The position numbers and the translations under genes were made by a program. From Chloroflexi bacterium UBA5177 (GTDB taxonomy: Bacteria; Chloroflexota; UBA5177), in NCBI GenBank assembly GCA_002413265.1, contig DHWR01000282.1:2344-8232 (forward strand): a stretch of 5,889 bases of DNA, in the 5' to 3' direction. Of the stretch, positions 1 to 5,889 are shown in pieces. Every line of letters begins with the position of its first letter. The first letter of the stretch is position 1. Under the pieces are notes generated by a model. It was not told the DNA's origin and searched no databases. It saw nothing but the letters and a program-made list of their open reading frames with translations.

Positions 1-936
1 CCAGCCGCCCAGATAGCCGATCTTGAACAGCTTCTTGGGCTTCTCCCAGCTGTATTTCTTGTAGTCCTTTTGCACCACTGGCCGGTAGCCCGCGAAGCCG
101 AAGTCGTTCTGCGCGGTGTCCGTATAGAGGAACTTCACGAACGCGTTGGCCTGCGACAGGTGATTGCTCGATTTGATCACCGCGACCGGATTCTCGATCA
201 AGATGCTCTGTGGTGGGGTGATGTAAACGAGTTTGACGCCGGCCTTCAGTGATCCCAGCGCTTCGTTCTCGTACGAGAGCAGCACGTCACCCTTGCCCCC
301 GGCCCAGGTATTGGTCGCGTTACGTGCGCTGCTGTCCTGCACCGCGATGTGGAAGAGTGCCTTCAAGTACGCCAGCGCCTGGCTTGGCTTCTTGCCCTGC
401 GCCAGCTGCGCGCCGTAGGCGGCCATAAGGTTCCACTGGGCGCCGCCGGACTGGAACGGGTTGGGCGTGATCACCGAGACACCCTTCTTCAGAAGGTCGC
501 TCCAGGTGTGGATTTTCTTGGGGTTGCCCGGGCGAACCACGAAGGTGACGATGGAATCGGTGACGAAGCCGTGGTACTTGTTCTTGTTCCAGCTCTTGTC
601 CACCAGGCCGGCGGTTACCAGACGCGTCATGTCGGGCTCCAGCGAGAACTCGACCACGTCGGCGCCCAATCCCTGAGCCACCGATCGGCTCTGGTCCCCC
701 GATGCCCCGTACGAGGTCGAAAACGTGATTCCTTTGCCCGCCTTGGTCTTCTGAAAGTCCGGGATGATGTGGTCGTAGGCCGTCTTGGGAGTCGAATATG
801 CGACGAGCGTCAGCGAAACGCTGTCGCGTAAGTTGGCTGCGTGCGCCGGAAGTCCGGACTGCATGACTAGCGGCAGCCATAGCAGAGCAAGCCCCGCTGC
901 AGTTCGGAGTCCAAGGCCACGGATGTTATCTGTCAT
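1..936 (-). CDS. sbp: Sulfate/thiosulfate ABC transporter periplasmic substrate-binding protein, C-terminus cut by window edge
   Basis: This protein captures sulfate (or thiosulfate) outside the inner membrane and delivers it to a CysTWA-type ABC importer for sulfur assimilation. The frame is open from ATG 936 to the left edge, giving 312 codons. Family proteins are about 330-350 residues, so perhaps 20-30 are missing. Residues 1-33 form a type I signal peptide: a hydrophobic core (LALLWLPLV) followed by an AHA-A cleavage site near 33/34, with no lipobox Cys. Family motifs are YGASGDQSRSVAQG (76-89), ADVVEFSLEPD (92-102), NPFQSGGAQWN (159-169, matching the sulfate-binding signature NPKTSGGARWN with the oxyanion-contacting SGG kept), GDVLLSYENEA (216-226) and a terminal GGW. 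The Asp of the usual SYD motif near the mature N-terminus is replaced (AYSTP, 46-50). Start choice: an AAAGGTG ribosome binding site lies just upstream, and starting at Met25 would lose the signal peptide. Sulfate versus thiosulfate cannot be decided here. Confidence 0.95.
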   Translation of the reverse strand, partial: MTDNIRGLGLRTAAGLALLWLPLVMQSGLPAHAANLRDSVSLTLVAYSTPKTAYDHIIPDFQKTKAGKGITFSTSYGASGDQSRSVAQGLGADVVEFSLEPDMTRLVTAGLVDKSWNKNKYHGFVTDSIVTFVVRPGNPKKIHTWSDLLKKGVSVITPNPFQSGGAQWNLMAAYGAQLAQGKKPSQALAYLKALFHIAVQDSSARNATNTWAGGKGDVLLSYENEALGSLKAGVKLVYITPPQSILIENPVAVIKSSNHLSQANAFVKFLYTDTAQNDFGFAGYRPVVQKDYKKYSWEKPKKLFKIGYLGGW

Positions 937-940
937 TCTT

Positions 941-947
941 CACCTTT
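941..947 (-). promoter_or_regulatory. Ribosome binding site of the sulfate-binding protein gene
   Basis: On the minus strand, AAAGGTG lies four bases before the ATG at 936. It is a moderate Shine-Dalgarno match with slightly short spacing, and it supports 936 as the start because no other in-frame start retains the full signal peptide. Confidence 0.6.
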
Positions 948-954
948 GATACAT

Positions 955-991
955 GTAACAGTTGTTACTTTCGATAGGAGCATGGTAACAA
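955..991. promoter_or_regulatory. Candidate operator: three GTAACA half-sites in the divergent promoter region
   Basis: GTAACA occurs at 955-960, its reverse complement TGTTAC at 963-968, and GTAACA again at 985-990. The first two form a 6-bp inverted repeat with a 2-bp gap. The second and third form a perfect 7-bp inverted repeat (TTGTTAC at 962-968, GTAACAA at 985-991) with a 16-bp gap. The first and third are direct copies 30 bp apart, each preceded by CATG (one with an extra G). The cluster begins 19 bp upstream of the sulfate-binding gene's ATG and about 65-100 bp upstream of the GNAT start, where a transcription factor could control one or both genes. I could not place a convincing -35/-10 pair on either strand, and the cognate regulator is unknown. 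Confidence 0.45.
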
Positions 992-1037
992 ATGCGGTGG
1001 CTTATTCAAAGATGAGTTTCGGTCGCGGCACGGAGGC

Positions 1038-1044
1038 GGGAGGT
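1038..1044 (+). promoter_or_regulatory. Ribosome binding site deciding the GTG start of the GNAT gene
   Basis: GGGAGGT lies 11 bases before the GTG at 1056. The only close alternative, ATG at 1077, would sit 32 bases from this site and has no purine-rich element of its own, so the GTG is preferred. The spacing is longer than ideal. Confidence 0.55.
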
Positions 1045-1055
1045 AGGCTAAGAAC

Positions 1056-1664
1056 GTGATCGACTCGCCAACCGCCATGCCCGAGCTCGTTACGGAGCGG
1101 CTTCTCATCCGCGTTTTCCGCGAAGACGACCTCGAGGCGGCCCATAAAATACTGGACGTGGAAGAAGCCGTTGCCGACGGCTCGCCTCCGCCCGATCTCG
1201 AACACCGGCGTCGACTCATCGAGTGGACGCGAGGACACGTGAACATCCAGGCTGCGCTGCTGCAGCCGCCCTATGCCGATCGCGCTATCGTGCTGCGAGA
1301 GACAGACGAGGTGATTGGTTCCGTTGGTTTGGTGCCGGGTCTCTGCATGTCGGGACGTTTCCCGTCTCTGCGAGCGCTCGGCGTGCTGCCCGGTGATGAC
1401 GCCGTCTACGCCGAGGTCGCGTTGTTCTGGCATATCGGCAGGAACCATCGTGGGCGAGGATATGCGACGGAAGCTGGGCGCGAAATGATCCGTTACGCCT
1501 TCGAGAGCTTGCACCTGCAACGCGTCATCGCCACCACCGAGTACGACAACCTCGCCTCGCAGCGCGTCATACAGCGTCTGGGCATGACTATCGAAAGGAA
1601 CCCGTTGCCCCATCCAACGTGGCTCCAGATCGTCGCGACCCTAGCCAATCCCCGCTTCTCATGA
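1056..1664 (+). CDS. GNAT-family N-acetyltransferase, RimJ/RimL-like
   Basis: A cytosolic acetyl-CoA-dependent N-acetyltransferase of 202 residues, close to the usual 170-200 of the RimJ/RimL-like group. The N-terminus has the typical opening ELVTERLLIRVFREDDLEA (10-28). A central strand DRAIVLRETDEVIGSVGLV (75-93) matches the fold core. Motif A, which binds the acetyl-CoA pyrophosphate, is NHRGRGYATEAGREMIRYAF (130-149), containing R-x-x-G-x-G/A as RGRGYA. Motif B follows as ATTEYDNLASQRVIQRLGM (159-177), where the Asn-x-x-S segment is typical. The substrate cannot be read from sequence: protein N-termini, small amines and antibiotics are all acetylated by relatives. The start is GTG, and a shorter protein starting at ATG 1077 would keep all motifs. 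The stop codon overlaps the next gene's ATG (ATGA at 1661-1664), which indicates an operon with the cyclase. Confidence 0.92.
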   Translation: MIDSPTAMPELVTERLLIRVFREDDLEAAHKILDVEEAVADGSPPPDLEHRRRLIEWTRGHVNIQAALLQPPYADRAIVLRETDEVIGSVGLVPGLCMSGRFPSLRALGVLPGDDAVYAEVALFWHIGRNHRGRGYATEAGREMIRYAFESLHLQRVIATTEYDNLASQRVIQRLGMTIERNPLPHPTWLQIVATLANPRFS

Positions 1665-4600
1665 GTAAGACTTCCGGAGAGCCGGCATCGCGCGGCCAAA
1701 CTGCTCTTCTCACGTTCCTTATTGCCGACGTGCGCGGCTACACACAGTTCACGCTGCAGCATGGTGACGAGGCGGCCGCCAAGCTTGCAGCGCGCCTGGC
1801 CCAAGTGACTCGTGAAGTCGTCGAGGCTCGAGACGGAAGGGTGCTCGAGCTCCGCGGCGATGAAGCCGTGGCGACGTTCGCGTCTGCGCAGCAGGCTCTC
1901 TATGCTTCGGCGGAGTTGTTGCGACGCTGCAGCCAGGAGGATGCAGCGGACAGCATGCTGCCGCTGAGGGTCGGGATCGGTCTCGATATTGGTGAGGCGA
2001 TCCCCGTCGAAGGCGGCTACCGGAGCGCCTCTCTCAATCTCGCCGCCCGGCTGTCCAGCCTGGCAGCCGCAGGCGAGTCACTCGCTAGTGAAACGGTCGT
2101 TGCCGTCGCCCACAAGCTGCAAGACCTGGAGTATGTGCAGCGAGGAGAGGTCCAGCTAAAAGGTTTCGCGGATCCCGTTCGTGTGGTGCAGATAGTCTCG
2201 GCGACGGAGGGCGGCAAGCACGACGAACTCGAGGCCGAATCAATGAAAATTGTCGAACCTGCCGAGCAGCGGCTCCCGCTCGGTGCATTCTTGGGGTCGC
2301 TTCCCACCGGCATGTTCGTCGGGCGACACAAGGAACTGGAGCGGATTCTGGAGGTCGTCGATCGCGTTTCAAAGGGCGAGGGCAGGACCGCCCTTCTTAC
2401 GGGTGAGCCGGGGTCTGGAAAGACTCGTCTAGGTCAGGAGGTTACGCTCCACCTTCGGAACCGGGGCTTCCTGGTGGCGGCCGGCCGATGTTACGAGCCT
2501 GAGCAGACGCTGCCATACTACCCATTCCTCGACTGCCTGGAGATGCTATACGCCGCAGCGTCTCCATCGCTTCGAGCCCAGGCTCTGCAGCGTTGGCCGT
2601 ACCTCGGAGTCCTGCTCCCCGCGGAGAGCGGACCCTTCGTGGCCGGCGAAGACAACCAGCAGCGCGTCTTTCGGGCACTAATGGGCTTCCTGGAGGCGCT
2701 GAGCCGAGAGGCGCCTCTCGCGCTCCTCCTCGACGATCTCCACTGGTCGGATTCCGCGAGTCTCAAACTTCTACTCCATCTCTCGCGGCATGTCCGAACG
2801 CTACCCATCCTCCTCATGGGCGCCTATCGCGACGTCGAGGTGCGACGGCAACACCCACTAGAAGCTGCCCTGAGGGATCTTCACCGGGAAGGCCTATCTG
2901 AGCGGATACATGTGCGACGCATGGATGAAGCCGAGACCGCGGCCCTCGTCGCCGCAACCATGGGCGAGGACAGCACTTCCACGGAGTTCGTTTCCCTGGT
3001 GCACGGTCGAACGGATGGGAACCCGTACTTCGTGCAGCAGGTGCTCCAGGTTCTGGTGGAGCGAGGCGATATATTCCGGCACGGAGACACGTGGGACCGA
3101 CGCGCCATCGAAGACATTGAGGTGCCGGAGAGCGTCCGTGCGGTGGTCGGACAGCGTCTTTCCCGCCTCCCTGAATCCACGCAGGACGTCCTGCGAGAGG
3201 CGAGTGTTCTTGGCCAATCCTTCCTTTTTGACGATCTGGCCTCCGTCTCCGAGCTCGGAGAACGGGAATTGGAAGGCGCGCTCGAGGAGGCGGCTCTGGT
3301 AGGAGTGATCCAGGAGACGAGTCACGACGCGTACGCCTTCGATCACGCGCTCACGCAGCAGTCGATATACGAGGAGATCCCCTCTAGACGCCGGCGTCGC
3401 GTCCACCTGGCGGCAGCCGAAGCCTTGGACCAATTGCCGGAAGCAAGGCGCTCCGCGCGCGTGACCGACATCGCCAGACACTTCCTGGAGGCGGACGATC
3501 CGGAGCGAGCCATGCGTTACGCGATTCTGGCCGGCGATTCCGCGGAGAAGGTCTTCGCCCATGAAGAGGCCGAGCTCCAATACCGGCGAGCCGCACAGCT
3601 GGCACAGGAAATTGGCGACGATGTTGCACTGGCGCGGGCTCTCGAGAAGCTGGGAAGCGTGCTGGAGTTCCATGCCCAGGCGGACGAGGCTCTGGAGGCC
3701 TCGCAGACGGCTGCTGGACTGTACCGGTCGTCCGGAGATCGGGCGGGAGAGGCGCGAGCAACAGCCAGAGTCAGTAGCGCGCTAATGCACTTGGGAAAAG
3801 TGCACGAGGCTGTGAGCCGTTTGCAGGAGATGATCGGCGAGCTCGAGAGCGAGTCCGAAACTCCGGAGCTCGCGCGACTGTTCTTACAGCTGACGGCCAT
3901 CCTCTACGGAAGCGGACAGTACGACGCCTGTCTGCAGACCGCCGAAAGGGCTGCCGCCGCAGCTACAACCGTCGAGGACGCCGGCATCCTGGCTCAGGTC
4001 GAGAACTATCGTGCGGACGTTCACCTGCAGATGGGAAGGATCGCGGACGCCCGCCTCGTGTTTGAAAAGACCCTGCCGATCGCGGAGGCTTCCGGCGATC
4101 TGAAGGTCCTTGCCCATACCGTCCTTGACCTGGCTCTGACATACCTCTACGGTGGACGCTTTGCTGAGTGCCTCACCTTCTCTCGGCGAGCGGTGGAGCT
4201 TCAACAAAGGATTGAGTCACCTGTCATGGTGGCGTTTGCCATGATCGGGCTTGGCGCCGCGCACTTTTACAGTGGCCGTTGGGAAGAGGCCCGCAGGGCG
4301 ATTGGCAGCGCATCGGATTTGATCGGGTCTCTCCCATCGTCCTGGCATGCTCCCATCGTTTTTGCCTACACCGCGATAGTTGAGTCGGCGGAGGGCCGCT
4401 GGGCTGAAACCGATGCGTCTCTGGAGCACATTTTCACATCGGAGCACGGCGGCCACGTTGTACTTCCCTTTGCTCATCTGACTCTGGCGGAGCGCGAGCT
4501 GCTGCAGGGTGATCCCGCATCGGCCCTCACCCGACTGGAGCCTTTTGCCCGCGACCACAGCCTGTACGTCACGCCCATGCTTCCAACTCTGGCCCTGGCC

Positions 4601-4969
4601 CAGCTGGAAACCGGAGACGTCTCGGCCGCCGAACGCACGCTCTCGTCTGTCATCAATGACCTCGCCGCCCAGACTCCCCTTGTGCTCACCGACGCCTTTC
4701 GAGTGCAGGGCATGGTGCTCAACCGCCAGGGCCGGCACCAGGAAGCTCGAGGTGCTTTTGAACAGGCACTCTCTCTGGCCCGGACGATGGATTACCCCCG
4801 GGCCGAAGCACGTGCCTTGTACGAGTGGGGCCACGTCCAGGCGAGTGACGGAGACCTCAACGAGGCTCGGAAGCAGTTTTCGGCGGCGCTGAGCATATTC
4901 GAACGCCTCGGCGCTATGCCGGAGGCTCGTCAGACCCGGCAAGCCCTTGGGGAGCTCGCGACAGAGTAG
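1661..4969 (+). CDS. Class III nucleotidyl cyclase domain fused to STAND-type ATPase and TPR repeats
   Basis: A 1102-residue cytosolic signalling protein with no signal peptide or membrane segment. Residues about 14-180 are a class III adenylate/guanylate cyclase domain. Both metal Asp are present (D23 in LIADVRGYTQF, D67 in LRGDEAVATF), as is the catalytic Asn/Arg pair (N126 and R130 in LNLAARL). The usual purine-contacting Lys is Glu (E63), and the second specificity position aligns with Gly near 118-119. Residues about 217-600 are an AAA_16/STAND ATPase: FVGR (219-222), Walker A GEPGSGKT (248-255), Walker B LLLDDLHWSD (355-364), GAYRDVEV after it, GNPYF (453-457), and FDHALTQQSIYE from 560. 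Residues about 610-1100 are a TPR-like helical array. There is no C-terminal LuxR-type helix-turn-helix, so it is not a MalT-like transcription factor. ATG 1661 is chosen because it forms ATGA with the GNAT stop; a GTG at 1619 would add 14 unconserved-looking residues and has no better ribosome binding site. Ligand and cyclic-nucleotide product are unknown. Confidence 0.95.
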   Translation: MSKTSGEPASRGQTALLTFLIADVRGYTQFTLQHGDEAAAKLAARLAQVTREVVEARDGRVLELRGDEAVATFASAQQALYASAELLRRCSQEDAADSMLPLRVGIGLDIGEAIPVEGGYRSASLNLAARLSSLAAAGESLASETVVAVAHKLQDLEYVQRGEVQLKGFADPVRVVQIVSATEGGKHDELEAESMKIVEPAEQRLPLGAFLGSLPTGMFVGRHKELERILEVVDRVSKGEGRTALLTGEPGSGKTRLGQEVTLHLRNRGFLVAAGRCYEPEQTLPYYPFLDCLEMLYAAASPSLRAQALQRWPYLGVLLPAESGPFVAGEDNQQRVFRALMGFLEALSREAPLALLLDDLHWSDSASLKLLLHLSRHVRTLPILLMGAYRDVEVRRQHPLEAALRDLHREGLSERIHVRRMDEAETAALVAATMGEDSTSTEFVSLVHGRTDGNPYFVQQVLQVLVERGDIFRHGDTWDRRAIEDIEVPESVRAVVGQRLSRLPESTQDVLREASVLGQSFLFDDLASVSELGERELEGALEEAALVGVIQETSHDAYAFDHALTQQSIYEEIPSRRRRRVHLAAAEALDQLPEARRSARVTDIARHFLEADDPERAMRYAILAGDSAEKVFAHEEAELQYRRAAQLAQEIGDDVALARALEKLGSVLEFHAQADEALEASQTAAGLYRSSGDRAGEARATARVSSALMHLGKVHEAVSRLQEMIGELESESETPELARLFLQLTAILYGSGQYDACLQTAERAAAAATTVEDAGILAQVENYRADVHLQMGRIADARLVFEKTLPIAEASGDLKVLAHTVLDLALTYLYGGRFAECLTFSRRAVELQQRIESPVMVAFAMIGLGAAHFYSGRWEEARRAIGSASDLIGSLPSSWHAPIVFAYTAIVESAEGRWAETDASLEHIFTSEHGGHVVLPFAHLTLAERELLQGDPASALTRLEPFARDHSLYVTPMLPTLALAQLETGDVSAAERTLSSVINDLAAQTPLVLTDAFRVQGMVLNRQGRHQEARGAFEQALSLARTMDYPRAEARALYEWGHVQASDGDLNEARKQFSAALSIFERLGAMPEARQTRQALGELATE

Positions 4970-5057
4970 AGAGCGCATTTACCGCCGGAACGGCATCGAG
5001 GTGCGGGCGTACTATTCCTCAGTCCAGAACACATCGCCGCGAACAAAGGAGAGAGTC
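4970..5057 (+). other. Short intergenic leader between cyclase and VOC genes
   Basis: These 88 bases hold no recognisable gene. A small hairpin GCCG-GAA-CGGC sits at 4984-4994 without a following T-tract, so it is not a convincing terminator. TACTAT at 5010-5015 resembles a -10 box but lacks a properly spaced -35. The VOC gene could be read through from the cyclase operon or have its own weak promoter. Confidence 0.4.
5045..5051 (+). promoter_or_regulatory. Strong ribosome binding site of the VOC gene
   Basis: AAAGGAG ends six bases before the ATG at 5058. This is the best Shine-Dalgarno sequence in the window, with near-ideal spacing, and it shows that the broken VOC gene was or is a translated gene. 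Confidence 0.8.
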
Positions 5058-5439
5058 ATGGATCTTGGTGCCTTTTCCATCAGTCTTACCGTCCGGGATA
5101 TCGAGGTTCTAGAGAGTTCTACGAGAAGCTTGGCTTTACAAGCCCCCTCAAGAATCCCCTCGGCGATCCCTCCCAGGGCTGGCTGATCTTAAAGAACGGC
5201 GACCATACGATCGGTCTCTTTCAAGGAATGTTCGAGAAGAACATGCTCACCTTCAACCCCGGCTGGGACGCCAACGCCGAAAGCTGGACACGTTTACCGA
5301 CGTTCGCGATCTGCAGCGCGGGCTAAAGACCCAAGGAGTGCATCTGCAAGAAGAGGCGGACGAGCGCTCCACGGGGCCGGCAAGCTTCATCACCGTGGAC
5401 CCCGATGGAAACCCGATTCTCGTCGATCAGCACGTGTGA
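5058..5439 (+). pseudogene. VOC (glyoxalase/bleomycin-resistance fold) family protein, two frameshifts
   Basis: Three reading frames join into one small VOC protein. Frame one (from ATG 5058 to about 5106) gives [16 protein letters not shown]. Frame two (about 5108 to 5281) continues [13 protein letters not shown], then [18 protein letters not shown] and [12 protein letters not shown]. Frame three (about 5283 to 5439) gives [18 protein letters not shown], then GPASFITVDPDGNPILVDQH and a stop. Each junction needs one inserted base to restore the frame: near 5106-5107 (GAG GT TCT, where GAG GCT TCT would fit) and in the A-run at 5280-5282 (GAAAG, where GAAAAG would fit). Repaired, it would be 127 residues, normal for the family. 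The first strand has no metal-binding His, so a metal-dependent glyoxalase I is unlikely; relatives have varied or unknown substrates. As written, translation would stop at 5185-5187 after 42 residues. It could be a decayed gene or two base-calling errors in an intact one. Confidence 0.88.
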
Positions 5440-5447
5440 GATTGCAT

Positions 5448-5783
5448 TCATTTCAGGGATCTCTCCAACGCATCGATGGCTTCCGTCGCTTCAGCTAGCG
5501 CAGTGTCAAGCCCCATGGTGAGCCCCGGCACCGATCCCAACCGAATATCAGCTCCGACCTTTCGAGAGCTGAGCTTGAGGCGCGCCAGAGCAGCCTCCGC
5601 TTCATCTACCACGACCTGAGATCCCACTTCCCGACGCCTGGTGGCCACGGCGCCCTGGATCTCGCCGATGAGCGGCGCCAGATCCATGTAGATGGAGCGG
5701 ACCTGCTCCCAGCTAGGAGCACCTTTCAGCCGGGCCTGGAGAATCTCCACCTCAGATCTCATTCCGACCAGGTCGATGTCCAC
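5448..5783 (-). CDS. Small hypothetical protein, probably helical
   Basis: I do not recognise this 111-residue protein. It has no signal peptide, membrane segment or Cys, and is rich in Ala, Leu, Glu and Arg with heptad-like spacing (for example EVEILQARLKG near 11-21, VVDEAEAALARLKLSSRKV near 58-76, ALAEATEAIDALERSL at the end), which suggests amphipathic helices or a short coiled coil. Third codon positions are mostly G or C, as in the neighbouring genes, supporting real coding. An in-frame TGA lies at 5787-5789, so the start is either GTG 5783 (a GAGG is too close to serve it well) or ATG 5762, which would give 104 residues. It converges with the VOC gene, its stop being 8 bases from that gene's stop, with no hairpin terminator between them. 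Confidence that it is a gene is moderate. Confidence 0.55.
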   Translation of the reverse strand: MDIDLVGMRSEVEILQARLKGAPSWEQVRSIYMDLAPLIGEIQGAVATRRREVGSQVVVDEAEAALARLKLSSRKVGADIRLGSVPGLTMGLDTALAEATEAIDALERSLK

Positions 5784-5889
5784 ACCTCAGCGTATGTCAG
5801 AGATTCGACTCGTCGTGTCCTTTCCGGAAAAGCAGTGATCCGCCTCGCGACTGACTGCGTAGTCAATCCCGTGAACGTGCCGGCGGCGG
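5784..5889. other. Right-edge sequence with no firm gene
   Basis: Nothing recognisable is encoded here. On the minus strand one frame is open from the edge to a TGA at 5759-5761 (at least 42 codons), and that TGA overlaps the alternative ATG 5762 of the small hypothetical gene as ATGA. It could be the tail of an upstream gene, but so short an open frame is expected by chance at this GC content. A perfect 10-bp palindrome TTTCCGGAAA occupies 5821-5830 and could be a promoter-side binding site for the hypothetical gene if the upstream region is non-coding. Confidence 0.25.

Noticed and set aside
320..880. 186-residue minus-strand and 160-residue plus-strand open frames within the first kilobase
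   Set aside because: Both overlap the sulfate-binding gene in other frames. The translation of the latter has a signal peptide and several family motifs, while the overlapping frames are Arg/Pro/Gly-rich and match nothing.
955..991. TTGTTA/TAACAA elements as -35/-10 promoter boxes for either gene
   Set aside because: TTGTTA is an acceptable -35 on either strand, but the hexamers at 16-18 bp spacing match the -10 consensus at three or fewer positions. The symmetry fits an operator better.
4217..4978. 253-residue open frame antisense to the 3' part of the cyclase gene, and similar antisense frames at 1002-1613 and 2894-3673
   Set aside because: High GC content produces long antisense open frames. 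The sense strand carries conserved GNAT, ATPase and TPR sequence, and the antisense translations show no recognisable domain or ribosome binding site.
4984..4994. Hairpin GCCG-GAA-CGGC after the cyclase stop as a transcription terminator
   Set aside because: The stem is only four base pairs and no T-tract follows, so an intrinsic terminator is not supported.
4947..5057. In-frame upstream extension of the VOC gene to 4947
   Set aside because: The added residues overlap the cyclase end, resemble no VOC N-terminus, and would bypass the strong ribosome binding site at 5045-5051. The family normally begins at the [14 protein letters not shown] segment.
5100..5290. Programmed ribosomal frameshifting in the VOC gene
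   Set aside because: Both junctions need a -1 shift, but neither carries a canonical X-XXY-YYZ slippery heptamer or an evident downstream pseudoknot, and VOC proteins are not known to use frameshifting. Two base losses are simpler.
5821..5830. Palindrome TTTCCGGAAA as an attachment or recombination site
   Set aside because: A single 10-bp palindrome with no second copy and no integrase or transposase nearby is weak evidence; it is noted only as a possible protein-binding site.

Overview
The window is GC-rich, roughly 60% by eye, and densely coding. It reads as bacterial chromosome from a high-GC, probably environmental lineage. A class III cyclase fused to a STAND-type ATPase and TPR repeats is a common architecture in Chloroflexota, Acidobacteriota, Myxococcota and Actinomycetota. 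The sulfate-binding protein has a plain signal peptide without a lipobox, which weakly favours a diderm. The phylum cannot be fixed from this sequence. There are no rRNA or tRNA genes, insertion sequences, CRISPR arrays or phage genes.

Layout, left to right. (1) Positions 1-936, minus strand: a periplasmic sulfate/thiosulfate-binding protein (Sbp/CysP family), cut by the left edge near its C-terminus. Transporter permease and ATPase genes, if linked, would lie beyond that edge. (2) Positions 937-1055: a 119-bp divergent promoter region with three copies of the half-site GTAACA in alternating orientation, a candidate operator. (3) Positions 1056-1664, plus strand: a RimJ/RimL-like GNAT acetyltransferase with a GTG start. 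(4) Positions 1661-4969, plus strand: a 1102-residue cytosolic signalling protein with a class III nucleotidyl cyclase domain, a Walker A/B ATPase and a long TPR array. Its preferred ATG overlaps the GNAT stop as ATGA, so the two genes look translationally coupled. (5) Positions 5058-5439, plus strand: a VOC (glyoxalase/bleomycin-resistance fold) gene with a strong ribosome binding site but two apparent one-base deletions. (6) Positions 5448-5783, minus strand: a small, probably helical protein of unknown function, convergent with the VOC gene. (7) Positions 5784-5889: short right-edge sequence with no firm gene.

How the genes work together: the cyclase-ATPase-TPR protein is the likely signal transducer, turning an unknown ligand or partner bound by the TPR/ATPase part into a cyclic-nucleotide or conformational output. 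The coupled GNAT may be a co-expressed partner, but nothing in the sequence names its substrate. The sulfate-binding gene is divergent and may share control through the GTAACA sites. I see no clearly new multi-gene system. The items most worth a second look are the altered purine-recognition residues of the cyclase, the GTAACA site cluster, and the doubly frameshifted VOC gene.
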